This document shows positions 1 to 6,645 of a stretch of DNA of 64,000 bases, piece by piece (the first letter of the stretch is position 1; each line of letters opens with the position of its first letter). The stretch comes from an uncultured Bacteroidales bacterium (GTDB taxonomy: Bacteria > Bacteroidota > Bacteroidia > Bacteroidales > F082). The notes beneath the pieces are model-generated. The model was not told the DNA's origin and ran no database searches. It was given only the letters and a program-made list of their open reading frames with translations. Made by a program: the position numbers and the translations under genes. The stretch covers positions 1 through 64,000 of the forward strand of contig CAMVCZ010000012.1 in assembly GCA_947166105.1 (NCBI GenBank), in the 5' to 3' direction.

Positions 1-2
1 CC

Positions 3-185
3 TCCACCAAAGCCCTCATCAACGACACGGTCATCTATGAACTCAAACGCTACCTTGCTGAAACCGACCTCACCGTAGAGGAAATCGCCGCCCGTATGAA
101 CTACGACAATGTTTCCTACCTTTGCCGCTTCTTCCGCAACGCTACGGGACAATCCATGATGGAGTTTCGAAGGAAACAGAGATGA
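3..185 (+). CDS. AraC-family transcriptional regulator, C-terminal fragment
   Basis: The first codons visible run in frame to a TGA at 183-185 and give about 60 residues containing the second helix-turn-helix of an AraC/XylS DNA-binding domain (LTVEEIAARMNYDNVSYLCRFF followed by ATGQSMMEFR, seen in pieces). This is the usual end of such proteins, so the stop looks genuine. The effector or sensor part lies outside the window, so the ligand cannot be inferred. Family assignment is firm, function unknown. Confidence 0.85.
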   Translation, partial: STKALINDTVIYELKRYLAETDLTVEEIAARMNYDNVSYLCRFFRNATGQSMMEFRRKQR

Positions 186-217
186 AGAGAAAGGTACGAA
201 TATTCACAATAAACCAA

Positions 218-225
218 TATCTTTG
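218..225 (+). promoter_or_regulatory. Promoter -7 box for the GNAT gene
   Basis: TATCTTTG matches the Bacteroidota TAnnTTTG consensus. It overlaps a possible TTG start at 223, so the ATG at 241 is the better start for the downstream gene; the leader would be only about 10 nt. Confidence 0.65.
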
Positions 226-240
226 CCGAAAATATCCCTT

Positions 241-684
241 ATGCAAAACATCATCATCAGCCCCATTACTATTGAGCATTTGAACCAATATGGCGCCATC
301 TATGCGGCGGCGTTTTCGGGCGAGCCGTGGAACGACAACTGGTCGGTGGAAGATGCCACCATCCATGTCCGTGAACTGCTTGAAAGCCAACAGCATTACG
401 GCTTGGAATGTGTCGTGAATGGCGAAGTGGCAGGCTTCATTTTGGGCACTTCCATGCTGTTCCATTATGGCCGCACCTTCGAGATCAACGACCTCGCCGT
501 TGCGCCCCGATACCAACGCCAAGGCATCGCCAGCCAATTGCTTGAGCAATGCCTCGCCGACCTCAAGGCGCAGGGCATTGTAGGCTTCCATCTGATTACC
601 GCCCGCGAGGGTGTCTTGCCCGCTTTCTATGAAAGATTCGGCTTCAAGAAAGAGGAGCGCGTGATGCTGATGGGGAAGGAGTGA
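241..684 (+). CDS. GNAT-family N-acetyltransferase
   Basis: A 147-residue single-domain acetyltransferase. The acetyl-CoA binding loop is visible as the RYQRQGIAS signature (R/Q-x-x-G-x-G/A) in the middle of the protein, preceded by the LAV strand and followed by the C-terminal YERFGF motif. It would transfer acetyl from acetyl-CoA to an amine substrate that the sequence does not reveal. The frame is open upstream to a TTG at 223, but that codon lies inside the -7 box, so ATG 241 is chosen. It is a stand-alone gene between the AraC fragment and a convergent toxin-like gene. Confidence 0.85.
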   Translation: MQNIIISPITIEHLNQYGAIYAAAFSGEPWNDNWSVEDATIHVRELLESQQHYGLECVVNGEVAGFILGTSMLFHYGRTFEINDLAVAPRYQRQGIASQLLEQCLADLKAQGIVGFHLITAREGVLPAFYERFGFKKEERVMLMGKE

Positions 685-720
685 TTGATTTGAAAAACTG
701 CCGCTTGCCGGAAACTTTTT

Positions 721-1326
721 TCATTTTTGGCTAACCAAAGCGGCAAATGGTTTTTCGAAATTCTCCTTAAACCATAGCGGAGGGTCGTTCATAACTTCAT
801 GTTTGCCATTCTTTTCGATGTGCAATGCTACAATCTTTCCAAAGTCGGAATTGCCGTCAATGAAAGTAAGGTTTTCAAAAAGGCGAAGATGCTTTTTCAC
901 GTTCTTCAAACCTTCGTTGAAGTTGAAGCGGATTACCTCGTCCGAAACATCGTGACCGCCTGTCTGCGTTCTTAAAATCACGCGGCTTACGCTCTCGTTT
1001 TCGGATAACAAACCAAAATAGCAGAGAGAAATCTTATATCCTGCATCTTTAAAATCATGTATCATATTGATAACCATTTCGTTGGAGAAATTGGTCTCGA
1101 AAGCGAAGTCTTTTCGTTGTTCAAGTGCAAGGGTTTTCTGCTTTTCCAATTCAGAAGCCACAGTTCCACTAATCCAGTGCTCAGGCCAATCAGGATGCTC
1201 TTTGCGGAGATTCAAGGCGAGTTTGTCGCCATCGAATGATTTTATGCTGACATAAAAGGGGCATAGTCTGCTCTTCCCAGCGCCGTTTGGTCCGGCTATT
1301 ACGGTAAATTCTGGCCTGCGTTCCAT
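721..1326 (-). CDS. Zeta-toxin-like P-loop kinase/ATPase
   Basis: A 201-residue protein with a P-loop at residues 12-19 (GPNGAGKS) near the N-terminus, then FAFETNFSN and an R-x-x-x-GGHxV segment, the order seen in zeta-toxin/UDP-N-acetylglucosamine-kinase-like proteins. Characterised zeta toxins phosphorylate cell-wall sugar nucleotides. It starts 3 nt after the stop of the small gene at 1332-1614, an arrangement expected for an antitoxin-toxin operon. The toxin role is inferred from family and context; many chromosomal homologues are uncharacterised. Confidence 0.75.
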   Translation of the reverse strand: MERRPEFTVIAGPNGAGKSRLCPFYVSIKSFDGDKLALNLRKEHPDWPEHWISGTVASELEKQKTLALEQRKDFAFETNFSNEMVINMIHDFKDAGYKISLCYFGLLSENESVSRVILRTQTGGHDVSDEVIRFNFNEGLKNVKKHLRLFENLTFIDGNSDFGKIVALHIEKNGKHEVMNDPPLWFKENFEKPFAALVSQK

Positions 1327-1329
1327 GTT

Positions 1330-1614
1330 TTACGGCATCAGGTAAGCGTATCTGCCGCAACCGGGTTTGGCTGTGCGCGTGATTATGTTATAGGTGCGTG
1401 TGTTGCGGTCGAGAGTTACTTTATCCTCGCTCCCGTCTGGATTGGCAAGATAAGTGGTGCCGTCATCATCGAAAAACGGTACGGAAACCCCTTGTAGCCA
1501 CGATTCCAAATAGATGCGTTCCACTTCGCGCCTTACAGCCTCATTTACTTCCTTCACCGTTTTGCCGTTGGGCAGTTCAATAGTTTCTATCTCGTTGTAT
1601 TTGCACATGACCAT
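1330..1614 (-). CDS. Small hypothetical protein, probable antitoxin partner of the zeta-like gene
   Basis: About 94 residues, acidic, with no signal peptide or membrane segment. I do not recognise a named family. The reading frame extends upstream to 1680, but a -7 promoter box lies at 1628-1635, so the start is taken at ATG 1614 (ATG 1608 is also possible). The first 15 residues (MCKYNEIETIELPNG) look like a beta hairpin, followed by a helix rich in Glu and Arg. It is immediately upstream of the zeta-toxin-like gene in the same operon, the position of an antitoxin. Confidence 0.6.
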   Translation of the reverse strand: MVMCKYNEIETIELPNGKTVKEVNEAVRREVERIYLESWLQGVSVPFFDDDGTTYLANPDGSEDKVTLDRNTRTYNIITRTAKPGCGRYAYLMP

Positions 1615-1627
1615 CTTTTTTGAGTTG

Positions 1628-1635
1628 CAAAAATA
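1628..1635 (-). promoter_or_regulatory. Promoter -7 box for the zeta-like operon
   Basis: Reading the minus strand, TATTTTTG matches TAnnTTTG and ends 13 nt before the chosen ATG at 1614. Confidence 0.6.
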
Positions 1636-1723
1636 GTAATATTTCAGCAAAAGAGGCAGTTTTAATGCTGTTTCAAGCAAAGTTAAATATCCAACTCATT
1701 TTTATTGGTGTTTCAAAAATCCA

Positions 1724-1731
1724 TACTTTTG
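1724..1731 (+). promoter_or_regulatory. Promoter -7 box for the putative zinc-uptake operon
   Basis: TACTTTTG matches TAnnTTTG and lies 21 nt before the ATG at 1753. No separate promoter is seen before the TonB receptor gene at 2117, so both genes are probably read from here. Confidence 0.6.
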
Positions 1732-1752
1732 CCCCGTCGAAAACAGTGATTA

Positions 1753-2067
1753 ATGAAACGATGCAAGACAAAAATGGCGTTATTCCTATTGGCAATCTAC
1801 TTGCCGATATGGTTGTTGTCGTCGTTTCATGTCCATGCTAATCCCTTGAAACACACTGATGCGGTTGAAGAGCAACATGCGTCGGAAGTGGATGAAGACG
1901 GCTGTCAGCTTTGTCTGTTTCAGCAAGTTGCATACGAAGAGACTCCACAAATGGCCGTGATGGTCAACAGGCCGGAAATCAAGGTGAAGGCCGTTTTGAC
2001 GGATGAATCCTCTTTTGGGGTTTTCAAACAGAATTTCCTTTCACGCGCCCCGCCTATCTTGTTGTAA
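1753..2067 (+). CDS. Small exported His/Cys-containing protein
   Basis: A 104-residue protein beginning with a basic stretch and a hydrophobic segment (residues 8-25) that reads as a signal peptide or anchor. The mature part holds an HVHA cluster, further His residues, an acidic patch and a CxxC pair (CQLC) before a variable tail. This pattern resembles short periplasmic metal-related proteins often placed before metal TonB receptors; I cannot assign a named family. It is 49 nt upstream of the receptor gene in the same operon, so a role in periplasmic metal handling is inferred from context only. Confidence 0.65.
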   Translation: MKRCKTKMALFLLAIYLPIWLLSSFHVHANPLKHTDAVEEQHASEVDEDGCQLCLFQQVAYEETPQMAVMVNRPEIKVKAVLTDESSFGVFKQNFLSRAPPILL

Positions 2068-2116
2068 ATATCAGAGAATCAATTTACTGTATTTATAATT
2101 TAACAACAAGACTAAA

Positions 2117-4210
2117 ATGAAAAAATCATTATTAATAGGCTTGTCATTGGCGTATGTATTGCCAATGGCGGCTCAGAGTTTGCCTGACTCTACCGATATG
2201 TTTTTCAGGCATTTGGAATTGAAGGAAGTGACGGTGACAGGTGCCGTGGGCGACATGAAAATGAAAGAGACACCCATGCCCATTTTGATGCTTCATGCCA
2301 AGGAACTGCATCAGTTGTCGTCCGCCAATCTGATTGATGCCATCGCCAAGCAGCCGGGCGTGTCGCAAATCACCACGGGAAGCGGCATTTCGAAGCCCGT
2401 CATCCGTGGGCTGGGCTACAACCGCATTGTGGTCGTCAACGATGGCATTCGTCAGGAAGGCCAGCAATGGGGCGACGAACACGGCATAGAAATCGATGCC
2501 AACGAGGTCGGCTCGGTGGAGATTCTGAAAGGCCCGGCCAGCCTCATGTATGGCTCCGATGCTATGGGCGGCGTGTTGGTGTTCAAAAGTATGCCGACCC
2601 TGCCTGACGGCACTATAAAAGGCAAGATAAATGCTGAATATCAAACAAATAACGGCTTGCTGGGGGCTTCGTTCAATCTTGCCGGAAACCAGAAAGGCTT
2701 TACTTGGGATGCCCGATTCAGCGAAAAACATGCCCATGCCTACAGAAATCGTTATGACGGCTATGTGCCTAATTCCCAATTCGGTGAACGCGCCTTTTCG
2801 CTCAAAGCGGGACTGATGCGCAATTGGGGCTTCACCAACTTGAAATTCGGGTATTACAACCTCACCCCGAGCATCGTGGAAGGCGAGCGCGACACGGTGA
2901 CGGGCGAATTGCTCTCAGAGGATGGAAACTTGCTGTCGTATCGCCACGGTTTGCCTTATCAGCGGGTGAATCACTACAAGGCGGTTGCCGAAAGTTTCAT
3001 CAACCTGTCTTCGGGATATTTGAAAGTGATTGCGGGCTATCAGCAGAACCGCCGCAAGGAGTTTGAGGAGTCAGCGGACGAATATGGCCTTTATCTGCAA
3101 CTGCACACGCTGAACTACGACATCCGCTATGTCTCGGAAGAGAAAGCAGGCTGGAAATTCTCGACGGGATTGAACGGCATGGGGCAGAAATCCATCAATT
3201 TGGGCGAAGAATACCTCATCCCCGATTATGCCTTGTTTGATGCAGGCGTGTATGCCACGGCTTCCAAAATACTGGGCCTCTGGAATTTAAGTGGAGGACT
3301 TCGCTTTGACTACCGTTATTTGGATGCGAAGGGTCTGATAGAGGATGATGAGGTGCGTTTTGAGGACTTTACGCGGCATTTCCAAGGCGTCACGGGCAGT
3401 TTGGGCGCGACTTGCGAAGTTGCGGAAGGGCTGGATTTGAAACTCAATCTTGCCCGAGGCTACCGTGCGCCCAACATCAGCGAGTTGGCTTCCAATGGCG
3501 AGCACGAAGGCTCGTTGAGGTATGAGGTTGGAAACCACAACTTTAAGCCGGAGTATAGTTTGCAGGCCGACTTGGGCCTGAATTATGCCACGCGCTATTT
3601 TGAGTTGAACGCCGCATTGTTTGCCAACCACATCAGCAACTACATCTATCTGCATCGTATCGACAGTATCATCGAGCCTGACCTGATGACTTTCGCTTAC
3701 GCTCAGGGCGAGGCAATGCTGATGGGCTTTGAGGCGGGTGTGGACATTCATCCTTTCCATGCCCTTCATGTTGGGGCGGCGTTTTCGTATGTCAATGCCC
3801 AGTTGCTGCACCAGCCCGAGGAAACGCGATGGCTTCCGATGACGCCGGCGCCGCGCCTTTCGGCAGATGTGAAATACGAACTCACCCACGACGGCAAGGT
3901 GTTCAACAACGCCTATTTTGCCGCCCGCATGGACTGGTGCCTGAAGCAAGACCATTATTATGCGGCCTACGACACCGAGACGGCCACTCCATCTTACCTC
4001 TTGTTAGGGCTTTCGGCTGGAACCGAAATCTTGATCAAAGGCAAGAAAGTCGCCGAATTGAGCTTGATTGTCGACAACCTCGCGGATGTTTGCTACCAAG
4101 ACCATTTGAGCCGCCTGAAATATGCGGATTGGAATGTCGTGACTGGAAGACGAGGTGTTTTCAACATGGGTCGCAATATCGTTTTCAAGCTGACGGTGCC
4201 CATTGGGTGA
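2117..4210 (+). CDS. TonB-dependent receptor, ZnuD-like (probable zinc uptake)
   Basis: A 697-residue outer-membrane receptor with a signal peptide (residues 1-19, ending AAQ), a plug domain (about 35-155) and a 22-strand-type barrel ending in aromatic-poor FKLTVPIG. The plug contains ISKPVIRGLGYNRIVVVNDG and QEGQQWGDEHGIEID, a signature I associate with the zinc receptor ZnuD and its relatives. A His-containing loop (EKHAHAYRNRYDG) lies early in the barrel, as in ZnuD. There is no carboxypeptidase-like N-terminal domain, so it is not a SusC type. The next gene, convergent and 2 nt away, encodes a ZIP metal transporter, supporting zinc as the substrate. Confidence 0.8.
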   Translation: MKKSLLIGLSLAYVLPMAAQSLPDSTDMFFRHLELKEVTVTGAVGDMKMKETPMPILMLHAKELHQLSSANLIDAIAKQPGVSQITTGSGISKPVIRGLGYNRIVVVNDGIRQEGQQWGDEHGIEIDANEVGSVEILKGPASLMYGSDAMGGVLVFKSMPTLPDGTIKGKINAEYQTNNGLLGASFNLAGNQKGFTWDARFSEKHAHAYRNRYDGYVPNSQFGERAFSLKAGLMRNWGFTNLKFGYYNLTPSIVEGERDTVTGELLSEDGNLLSYRHGLPYQRVNHYKAVAESFINLSSGYLKVIAGYQQNRRKEFEESADEYGLYLQLHTLNYDIRYVSEEKAGWKFSTGLNGMGQKSINLGEEYLIPDYALFDAGVYATASKILGLWNLSGGLRFDYRYLDAKGLIEDDEVRFEDFTRHFQGVTGSLGATCEVAEGLDLKLNLARGYRAPNISELASNGEHEGSLRYEVGNHNFKPEYSLQADLGLNYATRYFELNAALFANHISNYIYLHRIDSIIEPDLMTFAYAQGEAMLMGFEAGVDIHPFHALHVGAAFSYVNAQLLHQPEETRWLPMTPAPRLSADVKYELTHDGKVFNNAYFAARMDWCLKQDHYYAAYDTETATPSYLLLGLSAGTEILIKGKKVAELSLIVDNLADVCYQDHLSRLKYADWNVVTGRRGVFNMGRNIVFKLTVPIG

Positions 4211-4211
4211 T

Positions 4212-4988
4212 TCACCCCATCACCACATCCAACACCATCATCAGCACAAAACCAACGGCGAAGCCGATGGTGCTGAGGTTGGAATGTTCTCCCGACGAGG
4301 CTTCAGGTATCAGTTCCTCGACCACCACATAACACATGGCACCGGCGGCGAAAGCCAACATATATGGCAGTATCGGCATAAGCCATGCGGCCAATAGCAC
4401 TACTAATAAACCGCCCAACGGCTCCACAACACCGCTCAGACTGGCAATGAGGAACGAGCGCCATTTGCTGTTGCCCTCGGCGCACATCGGCAAGGAGATG
4501 ATGGCCCCTTCAGGGATGTTTTGGATGGCGATGCCGAGCGAAACGGCCACGGCACCCGCCAACGACACACCTCCAGCCCCTTGAGAGGCGGCGGCAAACA
4601 CCACGCCCACGGCCATGCCCTCGGGCAGGTTGTGGATGGTGACGGCCAAAGCCAACATCGCCGTTCGGGAGAGTTTGGAACGCGGTCCCTCGGGCTTTGA
4701 AGAGCCAAGGTGCAGGTGAGGTGTGAGTTCGTCCAAAAGCAGCAAGAAACCGACACCCGCAAGGAAACCTATGGCAGCAGGCAATACCGCCCAACTGCCG
4801 CTCTCCGCCCGCATCTCAATGGCCGGAATGAGCAGCGACCACACCGAGGCCGCCACCATCACGCCCGAAGCAAAGCCTAACAACGATTTCTGCAAACGCG
4901 CCGACATATCCTTTTTCATGAAAAAGACAAAAGCCGCGCCAAGCATCGTGCCCAACAAAGGGATTAACAAACCGATGGTGATACCCAT
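4212..4988 (-). CDS. ZIP-family divalent metal transporter
   Basis: A 258-residue inner-membrane protein with about eight hydrophobic segments. The two metal-site helices of the ZIP family are visible as HNLPEGMAVG (TM4) and QNIPEGAI (TM5), plus EELIPEA in a late helix. A His/Asp/Glu-containing loop (DELTPHLHL) precedes TM4. Length and motifs fit bacterial ZupT/GufA-type importers of zinc and related metals. It is convergent with the ZnuD-like receptor and has its own promoter at 5009-5016, so the two would provide outer- and inner-membrane steps. Confidence 0.9.
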   Translation of the reverse strand: MGITIGLLIPLLGTMLGAAFVFFMKKDMSARLQKSLLGFASGVMVAASVWSLLIPAIEMRAESGSWAVLPAAIGFLAGVGFLLLLDELTPHLHLGSSKPEGPRSKLSRTAMLALAVTIHNLPEGMAVGVVFAAASQGAGGVSLAGAVAVSLGIAIQNIPEGAIISLPMCAEGNSKWRSFLIASLSGVVEPLGGLLVVLLAAWLMPILPYMLAFAAGAMCYVVVEELIPEASSGEHSNLSTIGFAVGFVLMMVLDVVMG

Positions 4989-5008
4989 GATGATTTTAGA
5001 TTAGACTG

Positions 5009-5016
5009 CAAAGGTA
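5009..5016 (-). promoter_or_regulatory. Promoter -7 box for the ZIP gene
   Basis: TACCTTTG on the minus strand matches TAnnTTTG, about 20 nt before the ATG at 4988. Confidence 0.6.
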
Positions 5017-5039
5017 GGATTTTTAATCAAAACGCAAAC

Positions 5040-6416
5040 TCATATCCCATCCCAATCCAGCCTCGGAAGTTGGTTTCCTTGGTGTAGGATTTCAATTGTT
5101 CGTGTCAACCGTTTCAGCGAAACCAGCACAAGCGGGATGCTCACCGTCAACGTCAGCAGCTCGGCGATGGGCATACTGAGCCAGATGCCTTTCTGGCCAA
5201 TGATGGGGGTGAGCAAAAACATGGGAATCAGCACGAAGACGATGCTTCGGCAGAGGGCGATGACCACCGACTCCAAGGGTCGCTCTATGGCGGTATGGAA
5301 ACTGCAAGCCACAATGTTGAAGAAAGAAACCAAATAATGCAGCGTGACGTAGGTGGTCGCCACGGTGGTCAGTGTCTGCAACTCCATGTCGCCGTTGCTG
5401 AAGGCACTCGCAATGCCGTGCTTGAAAACCAAAACGAGCAGATAAACCCCAATGCCGATGCCACCTCCGAGCAGCAAGGCATTGGCCAATAACGATTTGA
5501 CTCTTCTGTGGTTTTGGGCACCGACGCTGTAAGACATCAAGGGATACAAGGCCTGCGACAACCCGAAAATCGACATGTTGACGATGAAGTTGAGGTAGCA
5601 AACGATGGTGAACGCTGCCACGCCTTTCGTGCCAATCTCGCGCATCAACACGAGATTGAAAATATAGGTCGTGACCGCCGCCGAAACCGAAGTCAACATC
5701 TCTGACGAGCCGTTGAAAAACATCTTTTTGATTTCCTTTCGCCCGCCCATCATCTTGCCGAAACGGACAAACCGAAACAATACCAAAGCTGCCGTGGTGT
5801 TGGCCACGCAGGTGGCTATCGCGGCTCCCGCCACGCCCCATCCGAAACGCAGCACGAAGAAATAGTCCAAGACGATGTTCACCACACAGCAAATGACCCC
5901 ACTGACAAATACCCAATTGGGTTTCCCGTTGAGGCGGGTGAAGGCCTCCGTGAAGTTGGGGATGCAGTAGAAGATGAAACCGCAACCGATAATGCCAAGA
6001 TATTGACGGACAAAAGGATACACTTCGTCATTGCTGCCAAGGAAATAGCATAAGGGCTTGAGGAAAACGCCGACCAAGACGGAAAGCACAGCGATGGTGA
6101 CCAACAATGTGACAAAAGTAAGCGAAGTGTAGCCTTTTGCTCGCGTCTCGTCACCCCGTCCTTTGGCAATGCCAGTGATGACGATACCGCCTGAAATAAT
6201 CATGATGGACACGCTCAGCATTGAGCTGATGAGTGGCATGGCGATGTTGACGGCGGCAAGCCCCAAAGCGCCTACGCCACGACCCACAAAAAGCCCGTCG
6301 ATGATGGTCTGCAAACCCACGATGAGCATCCCTATAATGCTCGGCAAGGCATATTTGGCAAACTCACGGAAACTGACGCCAATCAGTGCTTTGGTTTTGG
6401 AAGGGAGGCTGTTCAT
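5040..6416 (-). CDS. MATE-family multidrug/organic-cation exporter
   Basis: A 458-residue polytopic membrane protein with about twelve hydrophobic segments in two halves. The N-terminal IIDGLFVGRGVGALGLAAVNIAMP is the typical MATE TM1-TM2 signature, and the second half repeats the pattern (NLVLMREIGTKGVAAFTIV). MATE proteins export drugs or cationic metabolites in exchange for sodium or protons. No clear -7 box lies directly upstream; it may be read from a promoter before the small lipoprotein gene at 6451-6609. The substrate is unknown. Confidence 0.9.
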   Translation of the reverse strand: MNSLPSKTKALIGVSFREFAKYALPSIIGMLIVGLQTIIDGLFVGRGVGALGLAAVNIAMPLISSMLSVSIMIISGGIVITGIAKGRGDETRAKGYTSLTFVTLLVTIAVLSVLVGVFLKPLCYFLGSNDEVYPFVRQYLGIIGCGFIFYCIPNFTEAFTRLNGKPNWVFVSGVICCVVNIVLDYFFVLRFGWGVAGAAIATCVANTTAALVLFRFVRFGKMMGGRKEIKKMFFNGSSEMLTSVSAAVTTYIFNLVLMREIGTKGVAAFTIVCYLNFIVNMSIFGLSQALYPLMSYSVGAQNHRRVKSLLANALLLGGGIGIGVYLLVLVFKHGIASAFSNGDMELQTLTTVATTYVTLHYLVSFFNIVACSFHTAIERPLESVVIALCRSIVFVLIPMFLLTPIIGQKGIWLSMPIAELLTLTVSIPLVLVSLKRLTRTIEILHQGNQLPRLDWDGI

Positions 6417-6450
6417 TTCATATCCTGAAGCTTAAACGAGGGTTGCAAGA

Positions 6451-6609
6451 CTATCTCGGCGACTCCTTCTGATAATCTTTCTGCACGTCGAATGTGGTCA
6501 ATTCTTTGTTTTCCTTATTCATGGTTTCATTGTTTTGTTCCTGTTGTTGAGGCGTAGAGCAGCCGATTAGAATTACAGCCACCAATGCAGTTACAAAAGT
6601 TTTCATCAT
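6451..6609 (-). CDS. Very short lipoprotein (52 residues), possibly a truncated gene
   Basis: The minus strand encodes MMKTFVTALV-AVILIGCSTP followed by about 32 polar, Gln/Asn/Glu-rich residues ending KDYQKESPR and a TAG. LIGC is a good lipobox, so the product should be a lipoprotein with a mature part of only about 36 residues. The last residues (TTFDVQKDY) resemble the beginning of longer Bacteroidales beta-propeller lipoproteins, so it could be the remnant of such a gene; this is a weak inference. It lies 35 nt upstream of the MATE gene. Confidence 0.55.
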   Translation of the reverse strand: MMKTFVTALVAVILIGCSTPQQQEQNNETMNKENKELTTFDVQKDYQKESPR

Positions 6610-6645
6610 AAGTTGTTATGTTTGATTTAATGTTTTCGTCAACAA

